From assembly GCA_022072055.1 (NCBI GenBank), contig JAJVIK010000011.1:432597-496596 (forward strand): a stretch of 64,000 nt of DNA. The letters run 5' to 3'. The position numbers and the translations under genes were made by a program. The notes below the pieces were generated by a model. The model was given only the letters and a program-made list of their open reading frames with translations, had not been told where the DNA came from and did not search any database. This document shows, piece after piece, positions 9,801 through 18,636 of this stretch (positions within the stretch are counted from its first letter, which is position 1; each line of letters begins with the position of its first letter). Source of the DNA: a bacterium (GTDB lineage Bacteria; Hinthialibacterota; Hinthialibacteria; OLB16).

Positions 9801-12115
9801 CCTCCAGGGACAATTATCTGCGCCCGACATGGGTGCGAACCGGGCCGGATGGCGCCCTCTGGGTGGCGGACATGCACCGCGCCCATATCGAACATCCCGA
9901 ATATGTTCCGGAAGAGCTTCAGGAGGGGGTGAACTTCCGCGCGGGGGAGGATCGGGGGCGGATCTATCGCGTGTATCCCCCGGCGGCAAGGCCGCGCCCG
10001 GCGCCACGACTCGACCGCATGTCCACCGCCGAGCTGGTCACCTCCCTGGGTAGTGCGAACGGGTGGATCCGCGACACCGCGGCTCGTCTCCTCCATCACC
10101 GGCAAGACCCGGAGGCCCCCCCACTCCTGCGGAAGCTGTTCGGGGAGTCTTCCCTGCCCCAGGCTCGGATGCAGGCCCTGTGCGCGCTGGCGAACCAGGA
10201 TGCGCTCCCAGTCGAAGACCTCGAAAGGGCGTTGGGCGACACTCATCCCGGAGTCCGGCGCGAGTCGATCCGCCTTTCCGAGGGGATGCTGTCCAAATCC
10301 CCAGCGCTTCAAGCAAAGCTTCTCGCGATGACCGAGGACGGTGATCCCCGGACGCGACTTCAGCTTGCGTGCACCCTCGGGGAATGGGGCGCGCCGGAGG
10401 CGGGCGCGGCGCTCGGCCGACTCGCGTCCAAGGACGGACGGGACCGTTTCGCTCTCGCGGCAATTCTGAGCTCGGTCACCGGGACCAACCTAATGGAAGT
10501 CCTTTCAACGGCGCTTGGGCCCGAGAACCCAGCGCCGCCGACCGCCTTGGTTGAGGGATTGACTCAAGTCGCGGCGGCCTTGGAGCGAGAGGACGCCATC
10601 GAGAGGATTCTCGCCGCGCTCCACTCGACCGTCCGGCGCCTCCCGTTGAACCGGAAGCTGGACTGCTTGGGCGCGGTGATCTCGGCCTTGGAGGAGCGAG
10701 ATCGCTCGCTGGAAAGCCTACGAGAAAACAGCGGCGCGGGGATCAAGAGCGAAATCGCCAAACTCACACCCCTTCTCGCGGAGGCGCGCAAGTTGGCGGC
10801 GAGCGAGGAAGCCTCCACCGGGGATCGTTTGGCCGCGATCCGTCTTCTGGGACATGACAGCCAGACTCGCGAGGCGGACTTGTCCACCCTCTTTGCCCTG
10901 CTCGACCCCAAGAACCCGCCCGAAACCCAACGGGAGTCCCTGGAGGCTCTGGCGCGCTTGGAGGAAGAATCCACCCCTGGTCGGATCATCTCCGCCTGGT
11001 CGGGTTTTGGCCCGGAGGTTCGGAGTCGCGCGCTCGATCTCGCCTTGTCGCGTGAAGGCTGGACTCAGCGCCTCCTGGAGGCTCTGGAGGGGGGATCGAT
11101 TCCGGTGGGCCATGTGGACGCCGCGCACCGTCAACTGCTCCTCGACCACGAGCAAGACAGGATTCGCGCGCGCGCCGAACAGGTTTTTGAAACCTCGGTC
11201 GGTGGAGATCGGGAGGCCGTGGTGCAGGCGTATCGAGAGGCGGAGAACCTGCCCGGCGATTCGGAACACGGCTCGGCCCTCTTCAAGGAGCGCTGCGCGA
11301 CCTGTCACGCGCTCCATGGCATGGGACGCTCGGTGGGGGCGGACCTTTCCGCGCTCACCGACAAGTCCCCCAAGGCCCTGCTGGTGTCGATTCTCGATCC
11401 GAACCGCTCGGTGGAAACCAAGTTTTACAGCTATGTCGCCGAGACCTTGGATGGGCTGACACTCTCCGGACTCTTGGTGGATGAGTCCGGAAACAGTGTG
11501 ACCCTGGTCTCCGCGGATGGAACCGACAATGTGGTTCTACGGGGCGACCTGGAGTCTTTCCGCGCGACCAATAAATCGTTCATGCCGGATGGCCTGGAAG
11601 CGGGGCTTTCTCCGCAAGACCTCGCCGATTTGTGCGCCTTTGTGGGCGGCGGCGCCGAACGTCCCAAGAGGTTCTCTGGCAATGAGCCGAAGGTAATTGT
11701 CCCCGAAAAGTTCCGAGGGGAGCTTTGGCTGATGGCCACCGACGCCGAGATCTACGGCGACACCCTCATTCTCGAAGACCGCTATAAGAATTTGGGGAAG
11801 TGGCTGAGTGGCAATGATCGCGCCTTGTGGACCCTAGAACTCGCGGAACCGGGAGAGTTTGTGGTGGTTCTCGATTACGCCTGTGAGGACTCCTCGGCGG
11901 GGAACCCCTTCGACCTTTCCGTGGGAGAGAATCGCTTGGCCGGGAAGGTCAAGGGAACAGGGACCGCGGACACTTATGATCAAGCCGTCATCGGCCGGGT
12001 GGAACTCGGCTCCGGGCGACACCGCTTGGTCTTTCGGAGCGGGGGTCCGTTGCGGGGGGAGCTCCTCGACCTGCGAGCCATCGGACTGAGGCCCGCGAGG
12101 TTGTACGGCCGCTGA
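6863..12115 (+). CDS. Giant secreted mosaic: deacetylase-like, FG-GAP, PVC-type dehydrogenase, HEAT, cytochrome c
   Basis: 1750 residues from TTG 6863, which has GAGGTG five bases upstream and lies 14 bp after lpdA; an ORF reading further back would overlap lpdA. Domains in order: signal peptide; NodB/polysaccharide-deacetylase-like domain (about 90-370; SIDD and HTTKH metal-type motifs, FHPHGW); FG-GAP/VCBS-like repeats (about 373-630; LRDLDGDGASELLV); membrane-bound dehydrogenase propeller of the PVC type (about 665-1040; GWVYLANGDSGG); HEAT-like helical repeats (about 1050-1415); c-type haem domain (about 1470-1600; CATCH) of the Pirellula/Verrucomicrobium kind; a C-terminal beta domain resembling sugar-binding modules (about 1620-1750). 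The dehydrogenase-HEAT-haem block is a known PVC architecture; the added deacetylase and FG-GAP front is unusual. Probably acts on polysaccharides and passes electrons to a respiratory carrier (inference). Confidence 0.85.
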   Translation: MPHRPFTPNRVVALPLILFCSLTVLSSVWAEDPLAPPVARSSGVEGLTRSKVLKETADPFSHLEEIDPYWVSQYAPRLLTPQWIGEPGVDAVIILSIDDLGDPVKYEQYLRPILERLKKIDGRAALSITANRLDSQHPQLQKWLAEGVNLETHTTKHACPMLAGGDLAATKADYDQCVDLLHSVPNNRPAAFRVPCCDSMNATSPRFFSEVFGKTTPNGRFVTIDSSVFNLFTSNDPAFPRDLVVDPNGVDRFRKYIPFDRSFANWVEDYPYPYVIGRLCWEFPCVMPSDWDGQNRNQPFSPFTVADLEAAIDATVLKQGVFTFVFHPHGWIRNDQVVELIDHAEEKYGKQVKFLNFREAQDALDKNLLLEQPIRAADGGDNGVRLADLNADGCMDVVIGNENLQMSRVWSPSAGSWSDASFPTRLVETSADGKRIDAGVKFGAFKRGEGAFALLANERSRGAWRLERDSWREDPTLLAGLVLNDQPLVFTRNGVDQGVRLRDLDGDGASELLVAGPGGSAVFRWNSASRSWSKLPWTFPDGVAFSTPEGGDAGLRLFDFDEDGRQDVLFSNEERYSLHLFDSMETGWARPALAGIRSASAASGLELPPVAVNGTNNGAWFHSRTLWLQNEHTAKLPDKVDRRAFNDLLAKVKPRSREARASLLAMHPRPGFEVELVAAEPLVMDPIAFDWGADGSLWVVEMADYPEGIDGEGKPGGRIRRLIDTDGDGRYDTAHLFLEGLSYPTSAMPWRDGVLVTCSPDLFYAVDRDGDGRAEEREALYTGFGSLNPQHLVNGLTYGLDGWVYLANGDSGGQIRSVKTGEEVSLRHRDLRVHPDSGRLEAIEGQTQFSRAMDDWGNWFGCANPRPMWHYVLSDHYLERNPHVAAPNFRVDVSVAPGPSPVFPTSRTQERFNDPWMVDRFTSACGVMVYRDTLLGPTYVGNSFVCEPVHNLVHREVMSASGVTFTSRRAPDEIDSEFLSSRDNYLRPTWVRTGPDGALWVADMHRAHIEHPEYVPEELQEGVNFRAGEDRGRIYRVYPPAARPRPAPRLDRMSTAELVTSLGSANGWIRDTAARLLHHRQDPEAPPLLRKLFGESSLPQARMQALCALANQDALPVEDLERALGDTHPGVRRESIRLSEGMLSKSPALQAKLLAMTEDGDPRTRLQLACTLGEWGAPEAGAALGRLASKDGRDRFALAAILSSVTGTNLMEVLSTALGPENPAPPTALVEGLTQVAAALEREDAIERILAALHSTVRRLPLNRKLDCLGAVISALEERDRSLESLRENSGAGIKSEIAKLTPLLAEARKLAASEEASTGDRLAAIRLLGHDSQTREADLSTLFALLDPKNPPETQRESLEALARLEEESTPGRIISAWSGFGPEVRSRALDLALSREGWTQRLLEALEGGSIPVGHVDAAHRQLLLDHEQDRIRARAEQVFETSVGGDREAVVQAYREAENLPGDSEHGSALFKERCATCHALHGMGRSVGADLSALTDKSPKALLVSILDPNRSVETKFYSYVAETLDGLTLSGLLVDESGNSVTLVSADGTDNVVLRGDLESFRATNKSFMPDGLEAGLSPQDLADLCAFVGGGAERPKRFSGNEPKVIVPEKFRGELWLMATDAEIYGDTLILEDRYKNLGKWLSGNDRALWTLELAEPGEFVVVLDYACEDSSAGNPFDLSVGENRLAGKVKGTGTADTYDQAVIGRVELGSGRHRLVFRSGGPLRGELLDLRAIGLRPARLYGR

Positions 12116-12154
12116 GGGGCCGGTTCGTATCAAATCAGGCGTCCCTTTTCCGAT

Positions 12155-15100
12155 TCATCGCGAGGCCGACTCGGGATTCACGAACAGCACGCAGACCGGA
12201 GAGGGAATTTCGACACTCTTCCCGGTCCCTTGGGGAATCCCGGTCTCGGGGTCAATCCTGAGCACCACCACATTGCCGGTCTTCTGATTAGCCGCGAGCA
12301 AGAACCGTCCAGTCGGGTCGAGGTTGAAGTTGCGCGGCGTGCTCCCCCCGGTGAAGGTGTGCCCCAGAGGGGTAAGCGTCCGTCTTTCCGGGTCAAACTC
12401 AAACGACGCGATGCTGTCGTGACCGCGATTCGAGCCATACACCCATCGTCCGTTCGGATGCACGCGGATTTCAGCCGTGGTGTTCGATCCCTCAAATCCA
12501 CTCGGCAGTGTGGAGACCGTCGTGACCGTGACGAGACGGCCTTGTTCGGGATCATGGGTGAAGGCGGTGATCGTGCTGTGGAGCTCGTTGATCGCGAAAG
12601 CGAACTTGCCTGACGGGTGAAACGCGAAATGGCGAGGTCCGGCGCCGGGCGCAACCGTGGCCTCCGGCGGATCATTTGGCGCGAGACTTCCGGTCCGATC
12701 ATCGAAGCGGTAGATCTTGATCTTGTCAACGCCAAGGTCGGCCACAAACGCGAATCGACCCACCGGGTCGAAGGTCACGCTGTGGGCATGCGGGCCTTCC
12801 TGACGATTCGGGTTCACGCTTGACCCTTCATGTTGAACGAAGGCGGTGGATTCACCGAGACGACCGGTCTCATCCAAGGCGATGGCGGTCACGCTCCCGC
12901 CCGAATAGTTGGCCAGCAATACATGCCGCCCCACCCGGTCGACCGCGACATGGCAGGGACCCGCGCCGATGGAGGGCCTGTGATTCAGCGCGGTTAACTT
13001 GCCATCCCCTCCGATGGCGTATGCGCTCACGCCACCCTTTTCGATCCCTTCAGCCCCATCCATGTTTCCGGTCGAATACAACACGGGAAGCGTCGGATGG
13101 ATCGCCAAGAACGAAGGGTTGGCGGCCTTGCCCGCGAGACCGAGGCTCTCGATTTCGCCGCTCTCCGAGTCAAGGCGGAGCAGATAGATCCCCTCGCTCT
13201 CTCCCTCGGTGTACGTTCCGATATAGATCGACCAATAGGATGGCTCTGAGGGTGCGGCTTGAGAGCTCGGCGAGGAGTCCGCGGGAAAGAAACGGAGTCT
13301 CTCGCCCCGGCCTGTTTTCAGCTCGATCAGAGCATCCTTGACCGCCTCCTCGCCCGTCGCGCGGACCACTCGCGCCCCCTCCTCCCAGGGGGCATGGAGG
13401 CGCAAGACTCCGCCCGCCTCGCTCAGGATCTCAATCCCATCCACTTGTCCACCGGAACACGAGGCGCTCACCAGGAACGCCCCCACCGCTCGCAGCGTCT
13501 TGAACGAAGCCCGCTTTTCCTTGGGCCAATTCGGGAAGAGGCGGATGGTCCCGTTGTAGCTCTGCATCAGGCATTCATTAATCACCACCGGAAGGCCAAA
13601 ATTCTCAAACCAGATTCCCATCGGCGCCATGAAATCGAAGGGAGTCGTGTCGCTGTACCTTCCCCCCACCTGGAGGGCCAAGTCCGTGCAAGTTCCGTTG
13701 GACAGGAGGCAGTACCGGATCTGGCGCTTGAATCGCTCCAAATCGAGCAGCCCGATGCGCGCGCCCTGCAGGTTCAGAAACACCAAGTCGTTCCCGCCTT
13801 CGTTCTGATTGTTCCGCCAGGTATTCCGAAGAATTTCGGCAATCTCGGGCGGAGAATGCAGCCCATGATCCTCACCGGGGAACACGGTCATCAGGCTGTT
13901 CGGGGTGTTGTACACCGTGTCCGCGCTCTCGCCTGGAACCGAGACAAACACTTTCCCTTGGGGCGAGTCCGCGGTGGGGTAATCCGGAAAGTGGTTCAGG
14001 ATATCGCGCACATCCGCGATCAGCTCGGACTCTTCGCCCTCAATCTCAAGGACGCGAGCCGCATCGAGATAAGCCTTCATTACGAATCGGATCAAAGTCA
14101 GGTCAACCAGGCAATCGTGATTGAACTTGAATCCTGGCCGAAGACCGTAGAGCTCGGGCGGAACAGTCGGGAACACATGGTGGCGGTCATCCCCCCACTG
14201 GGGGCCGCGCGCCTCCGGACGTTTCATATAGTCCACCAGGAACAGGACCGACTCACGGATTGGCCCGAAGGCGCGGTCTTTCAGGAACGCCTTGTCCATG
14301 GTGTACAGGTAGTGCCACCACAGGCCCTGAACCGTCCACGGGGTTTCGCAAATCTCCCAGCCCCAGGTCGGGACCGGGTAGGGCAGGATCGACATCTCCA
14401 CGGGATAAGCCGAATGGGGAAAGTACGCCCCGCGCAGCCCGTAATACTCCTTGGCCCACTTCCGGCTCAGGGGAAGCAGACGTTCGACAAGTTCGACATA
14501 GGGGAGATTCTTCTCGATTCGATTGCTGGAGAACGGCAACCAGAACGGCTGCTGGGTGTTGTAGTTCATATGGTAGTCGCCATGCCATGCAGTTCCGATC
14601 TTGCGATAGCTCCAGTTGGCGAACAGACCCGGACAGTCAACGCCCGCCTTGGCCGCGCATTGGAAGAAGTAATGGTTCCAGTACCAGATCCGCTCGAGGA
14701 ATTCGTCATCAAGGGAAATGGCGGACCGGCTCCAATACTCCCTCCAGGCTTTCCGGGTGTCCGAGAAGGCCGAGTCGAAGGCATCCGAGGATGGTTCCGC
14801 AATCTCAACGGGACGGGCTTCCACTTCGGATTTCCGGCCTTCCTCAAGCTTCACCACCACGATAAGGGGACTGGTTGTGACGAAAAGCCGTTCCAACGGT
14901 CCCATGACCTCCTCGTGGCCTTCCCAGTTGATTCGAGTCTTGGCCTCAAGCGGCCCGCTCGCGCGAATCGAGAGACGGAAGGCTCGGTCCTTCCGATCAG
15001 GCTCGCCGGCCGCGCCCTCCACCGGCTCGTTGAATGGGAGAATCTGCAGGAACGAAAGCGTTTCAGGTCTCAAACCCTCCTCGACACGGAAGAGGGGAAT

Positions 15101-15757
15101 ATCCTTGGGGGTCTCCGGGTCAGGCAGGAGCCGGATGCGGTTAAACAGGTTGGGAATGCGCTCTCCTTTCTCATCCACGAGACGGACCCAAAGCAGGTCC
15201 TTGGTCATGTCGACAAATAGTTGGAGCTGGGCGGGTCGATTGTCCGCAAGGAGATTCACAACGCACAGCCCGGTCGCGATGTCGAGATGATAGCCCAGCA
15301 TTTCGACCTTGCGTCGATCAAAGCCAAGTATGAGCGACCCGCAAGGGAATGGACGCGGGTAGGGTTTGTCATAGTTGGCCCGAGTGAGCTTCATGTAGTC
15401 CGCGAACCAAGGATCCTCTTTCAAACTCCCTATGTCCGCCGGGATCGCTTTCACCTTCTCGAAAACATCCTTGAAGGTTCCGATCCTATCCTTGTTGTCC
15501 TCGGCGATCCGGATATCCCAAACATTATTGTGGCCGAAATGGATGACCACCGCGTCGGGTCGAGTGGTCACCACGGCCCCCAACCCGCCATTACCCAAGA
15601 GCGCGCCATCGAAGAAATCCGGGCCTGGGCGGTCGCGCACAATCGGATGACGCCCCATTACCTCCTGGGGATCGAAATCGGGATAGGGACTCTCCCCCCC
15701 AGAGGGGCTGGTCATCGCCAGCGCAGTGAGGACTCCCAACCAGAAACCTGCGCGCAT
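12155..15757 (-). CDS. Secreted GH95-like glycosidase fused to a lactonase-type seven-bladed propeller
   Basis: 1200 residues from ATG 15757, with GAGGAG eight bases upstream and an N-terminal signal peptide (MRAGFWLGVLTALAM). Residues ~30-840 resemble clan GH-L (alpha/alpha)6 glycosidases, nearest GH95 alpha-L-fucosidases: an N-terminal super-sandwich (GNGGLGAVV), a HMNYNTQQPFW segment matching the conserved Asn-x-Asn region, and a C-terminal sandwich (IRLFPNWPKEKRASF). Residues ~847-1190 form a separate lactonase/6-phosphogluconolactonase-like propeller (YIGTYTEG, GPHAHSVTFDPVGRFAFV, GPRHFAFHP). The two halves are joined by a short Ser/Pro linker in one uninterrupted frame. The gene converges on the gene at 6863. 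Sugar-cleaving role likely; exact substrate unknown. Confidence 0.8.
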   Translation of the reverse strand: MRAGFWLGVLTALAMTSPSGGESPYPDFDPQEVMGRHPIVRDRPGPDFFDGALLGNGGLGAVVTTRPDAVVIHFGHNNVWDIRIAEDNKDRIGTFKDVFEKVKAIPADIGSLKEDPWFADYMKLTRANYDKPYPRPFPCGSLILGFDRRKVEMLGYHLDIATGLCVVNLLADNRPAQLQLFVDMTKDLLWVRLVDEKGERIPNLFNRIRLLPDPETPKDIPLFRVEEGLRPETLSFLQILPFNEPVEGAAGEPDRKDRAFRLSIRASGPLEAKTRINWEGHEEVMGPLERLFVTTSPLIVVVKLEEGRKSEVEARPVEIAEPSSDAFDSAFSDTRKAWREYWSRSAISLDDEFLERIWYWNHYFFQCAAKAGVDCPGLFANWSYRKIGTAWHGDYHMNYNTQQPFWLPFSSNRIEKNLPYVELVERLLPLSRKWAKEYYGLRGAYFPHSAYPVEMSILPYPVPTWGWEICETPWTVQGLWWHYLYTMDKAFLKDRAFGPIRESVLFLVDYMKRPEARGPQWGDDRHHVFPTVPPELYGLRPGFKFNHDCLVDLTLIRFVMKAYLDAARVLEIEGEESELIADVRDILNHFPDYPTADSPQGKVFVSVPGESADTVYNTPNSLMTVFPGEDHGLHSPPEIAEILRNTWRNNQNEGGNDLVFLNLQGARIGLLDLERFKRQIRYCLLSNGTCTDLALQVGGRYSDTTPFDFMAPMGIWFENFGLPVVINECLMQSYNGTIRLFPNWPKEKRASFKTLRAVGAFLVSASCSGGQVDGIEILSEAGGVLRLHAPWEEGARVVRATGEEAVKDALIELKTGRGERLRFFPADSSPSSQAAPSEPSYWSIYIGTYTEGESEGIYLLRLDSESGEIESLGLAGKAANPSFLAIHPTLPVLYSTGNMDGAEGIEKGGVSAYAIGGDGKLTALNHRPSIGAGPCHVAVDRVGRHVLLANYSGGSVTAIALDETGRLGESTAFVQHEGSSVNPNRQEGPHAHSVTFDPVGRFAFVADLGVDKIKIYRFDDRTGSLAPNDPPEATVAPGAGPRHFAFHPSGKFAFAINELHSTITAFTHDPEQGRLVTVTTVSTLPSGFEGSNTTAEIRVHPNGRWVYGSNRGHDSIASFEFDPERRTLTPLGHTFTGGSTPRNFNLDPTGRFLLAANQKTGNVVVLRIDPETGIPQGTGKSVEIPSPVCVLFVNPESASR

Positions 15758-15803
15758 TTCGGCTCTCCTCAGACTTCAGGGCTTTGGGGCGGCTGCTGGG
15801 GGG

Positions 15804-15809
15804 ATTATA
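15804..15809 (-). promoter_or_regulatory. Candidate -10 element for the GH95-like/lactonase gene
   Basis: On the minus strand this reads TATAAT, a perfect -10 hexamer, 47 bp upstream of the start at 15757. No convincing -35 hexamer sits at 16-18 bp, so the assignment is weak. Confidence 0.3.
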
Positions 15810-15934
15810 GGTCAACCGGGGATTGAGTTGGGGGGTCCGGTGGGAAAGGGCGACGCACCCGGCGGCAGAACTTGATCCGTATCCGACATTCAAGACTCCA
15901 CTTCAGTCTTCTCAGAGAATACAGGGCCGGATGT

Positions 15935-15963
15935 CTGACAAATCGGCGGCATTCTTGTATTAT
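15935..15963 (+). promoter_or_regulatory. Sigma-70-type promoter upstream of the SUMF1-like gene
   Basis: CTGACA (15935-15940), 17 bp, TATTAT (15958-15963): five of six matches at each hexamer with ideal spacing. It would start transcription near 15970, giving a leader of about 64 nt ahead of ATG 16034, which itself has AGGAGG just upstream. Confidence 0.6.
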
Positions 15964-16033
15964 CCGGCCCGCTGAGTTGACCGCCCTTCCGTCCCGATTC
16001 GGCTGTTAGGACTCTTCGGGAGGAGGTTTCCTC

Positions 16034-17344
16034 ATGCGGTCTTCTACTCACTCAGTTTTTCTCGTATGTGTCTTTCTCCTCGGTTCTCCCTCAAGCGTGG
16101 CTCAGACTCCGACGCCGACCTCGACCCCCGGATCGGCTGACATGGATGGAAATGGCTGCATTGACTCGAAGGACTTGGTTCTTTTCATCACGGATTGGTG
16201 CGCTGCGGCGCACGCGAAGTCCGCCTCGGCGGACCTGAATGGGAATGGTGTCATCGACCCGGACGACTTCTTTCTGTTCATCCTGGCTTGGCAGAAGACT
16301 GGAAACCCTACCCCAACCGCGACTTCATCGCCGACTGATACGTCGAACGCCACGCCCACGCCATCCCCCACAATCCCGACCGGCTCCATCGAAATGGTCA
16401 CAATCCCAGCCGGCTCTTTCGTGATGGGGAACTCGGGAGCGGAACGCGACCATTTTTGTCAATGTATCGGCGGCCCTGCCGTCGCCTGTGTTTGCGAGGA
16501 GCCCAGCCATACGGTCACCTTCGATTACTCCTTCCGGATTGGGAAATATGAACTCACCAACGCGCAATACGTTGAGGCCCTCAACTTCGCCAACAGCCAC
16601 GGCTACCTGAGGAACGCGACCAACGAACTCTATGACGGCGGCAGGGTGTACCAGAATGGGCGGGTGCTGACTTCCGCCGATGCTCCCGACTATAACGACA
16701 TCGTCTACCGTGGAGCCCAGTTTCTCACCGCGCCGCGAAACAACGAATCGATGACCGATCATCCGGTGAATGGAGTCACCTGGTACGGCGCGGTGGCGGT
16801 CTGCAACTGGCTTTCGGAAATGAGCGGGCTTCCTCTCGTCTATGACCTGGCCACTTGGACCTCAACCAACCGCCAGGGAGGCGGGTACCGGCTACCATCC
16901 GAATCGGAGTGGGAATACGCCTGCCGCGGATCGGCGTTGAATCCACACCGCTATGATCCCTTCTCCTTTGGCGACGATCCCGCTGTGAATCTGGACTCAT
17001 GCGGTCCCAGCGCGCTCCTCAGCGCCAACATGGTTTGGTGCGACGATGGCATATCCTGGACGGTGGCCGTAGGGAGCCGACTCCCGAATGACTTTGGGCT
17101 TTATGATATGCACGGGAACGTTTGGGAGTGGTGCGAGGATTGGTTCCACAACAGTTACGCTGATGCGCCCGTGGACGGAAGTCCGCAGCTTGTCCAAGAG
17201 GAGTGGAGGAATTTCCGGGTGCGCCGCGGCGGGTGCCATTCCAACCATGCCAGCCGATGCCGTTCGGCGTCCCGGAACTACGTATACCCTGGAACTTGGG
17301 ACTTTACTTTTGGGCTTCGCGTCGCCAGGGCCGTCTCGCCGTAG
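16034..17344 (+). CDS. Secreted SUMF1/FGE-fold protein with N-terminal dockerin-like repeats
   Basis: 436 residues with a signal peptide (VFLVCVFLLGSPSSVAQ), then two calcium-loop repeats of dockerin type (DMDGNGCIDSKDLVLFITDW and DLNGNGVIDPDDFFLFILAW, residues ~36-85), a Thr/Pro/Ser linker, and a sulfatase-modifying-factor domain (about 120-435; VTIPAGSFVMGN, LPSESEWEYACRG, LYDMHGNVWEWCEDW, FGLRVARAV). The family includes formylglycine-generating enzymes, but here the final segment is VRRGGCHSNHASRCRSASR and does not show the C-x4-C pair of catalytic FGE. It is therefore more likely a non-catalytic member. Strong promoter and AGGAGG ribosome-binding site upstream. Confidence 0.85.
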   Translation: MRSSTHSVFLVCVFLLGSPSSVAQTPTPTSTPGSADMDGNGCIDSKDLVLFITDWCAAAHAKSASADLNGNGVIDPDDFFLFILAWQKTGNPTPTATSSPTDTSNATPTPSPTIPTGSIEMVTIPAGSFVMGNSGAERDHFCQCIGGPAVACVCEEPSHTVTFDYSFRIGKYELTNAQYVEALNFANSHGYLRNATNELYDGGRVYQNGRVLTSADAPDYNDIVYRGAQFLTAPRNNESMTDHPVNGVTWYGAVAVCNWLSEMSGLPLVYDLATWTSTNRQGGGYRLPSESEWEYACRGSALNPHRYDPFSFGDDPAVNLDSCGPSALLSANMVWCDDGISWTVAVGSRLPNDFGLYDMHGNVWEWCEDWFHNSYADAPVDGSPQLVQEEWRNFRVRRGGCHSNHASRCRSASRNYVYPGTWDFTFGLRVARAVSP

Positions 17345-17418
17345 CCCCTGGGGGAGTTGGAGGATTGCATCGAAATCCGCAATACCATTTGCGCGGATTG
17401 GGATTATGATCCTGGCGT

Positions 17419-18636
17419 ATGTCGCGCAGGCACATGCTGCCTTTCTTGCTGATCCTGATGGCTCGCCAGGGGCCTGCCCTGGACCCGCGTCTGGCCGGAG
17501 TTAACGACTGGCTGTACATCCTGCAGCCCGGGGCGGTTGGAATAGAGGCCATTGCCGCTTCGGGTTTCGATGGTGCGGTGATGGACTATTCGGGCGACGG
17601 AAGTGGGGCGACCGAATACACGCCGGCGCAAATCGCCTCCCTCAAGGCCGCCGGGATGCTTGTCCTGGCCTACCTCTCGATCGGGGAAGCCGAGGACTAT
17701 CGGTACTATTGGGATCCGGCCTGGAACGACCAACCTCGTCCCGACCCGGATGCTCCCCCCTGGCTTGGTCCATTCAATCCTCAGTTCCCGAACAACTACA
17801 AGGTGCGCTATTGGGAACCATCCTGGCAAGCGATTCTCTTCGGAACCCCATCGGGACCGGACAAGTCGTACCTCGACCGGATCATCGACCAGGGGTTTGA
17901 CGGGGTCTATCTCGATATCGTGGACGCCTTCGAGTATTGGAGCGACACCCGTCCGGAGCGAACCCGGTTCCAGGCCCGGACCGACATGGCCAACCTGGTG
18001 GCGGCCATTCGAAACCATGCGCGGGTGACCCGCGGTGTGAGCGACTTCCTGGTTTTCCCGCAGAACGCCCCCGCCATGCTGTATGACGATTCCGAGCAGG
18101 TGGATGCGCTTGCTCTCGCTTACTTGGGCGCGATTGACGGTATCGGAGCGGAGGACACCTTTTACAACGAATTCACCCCGCAAAACCAAGAGAGCGTGGA
18201 CTATGTCACCACGTTGCTCGAGCTTTACCGGACGGGCGGGGGTGAGGAGCGCATGGTGCTCGCGGTGGATTATGTGTGGAATGAGAGCCGTCCCGACGGC
18301 GAAGCCAACAAGGCGCGTTACAACGATTTCAAATCGAAGGCCCTCGCTCGCGGGTATGTGCCCTATGCCGCGGTCTCAAACCGGGACTTGGATGAAATCC
18401 TGATCGTGTCCCCCGGAAACGGACTGGCCCCACCTCAACCGAGGGAGGACATCCCTTCCGGCGCATTGGATACGGAGGACCTGCTCAGGATGCTTCAGGA
18501 TGTCGCCAACGGATCGGTGGGGCCCTCTGGATTGTTCGAGTTCGCGGAAAGGTGGAGGGGGAGCGGTGGGATGGCAGGGCATGGGGACATGACTAAAAGT
18601 CGAGGGGGGCGGTGTGATAAAGTGCGAGGATCATGA
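17419..18636 (+). CDS. MJ1477/TM1410-type (GH114-like) glycoside hydrolase
   Basis: 405 residues with a short signal peptide (LPFLLILMARQGPA). The TIM-barrel pattern of the MJ1477/TM1410 family is visible: LAGVNDWLYILQP at the start, LAYLSIGEAEDYRYYW (acidic residue after strand 3) and GVYLDIVDAFEYW (catalytic-type Asp), then FPQNAP and LAVDYVW. Relatives include endo-alpha-1,4-polygalactosaminidases. The tail (about 350-400; DTEDLLRMLQ and LFEFAERW) looks like a degenerate dockerin-type repeat. The stop overlaps the next gene's start (ATGA at 18633). Confidence 0.8.
   Translation: MSRRHMLPFLLILMARQGPALDPRLAGVNDWLYILQPGAVGIEAIAASGFDGAVMDYSGDGSGATEYTPAQIASLKAAGMLVLAYLSIGEAEDYRYYWDPAWNDQPRPDPDAPPWLGPFNPQFPNNYKVRYWEPSWQAILFGTPSGPDKSYLDRIIDQGFDGVYLDIVDAFEYWSDTRPERTRFQARTDMANLVAAIRNHARVTRGVSDFLVFPQNAPAMLYDDSEQVDALALAYLGAIDGIGAEDTFYNEFTPQNQESVDYVTTLLELYRTGGGEERMVLAVDYVWNESRPDGEANKARYNDFKSKALARGYVPYAAVSNRDLDEILIVSPGNGLAPPQPREDIPSGALDTEDLLRMLQDVANGSVGPSGLFEFAERWRGSGGMAGHGDMTKSRGGRCDKVRGS

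Noticed and set aside
13259-15220. 653-codon plus-strand frame
   Set aside because: Antisense to the GH95-like/lactonase gene, no domain features, no start signal.
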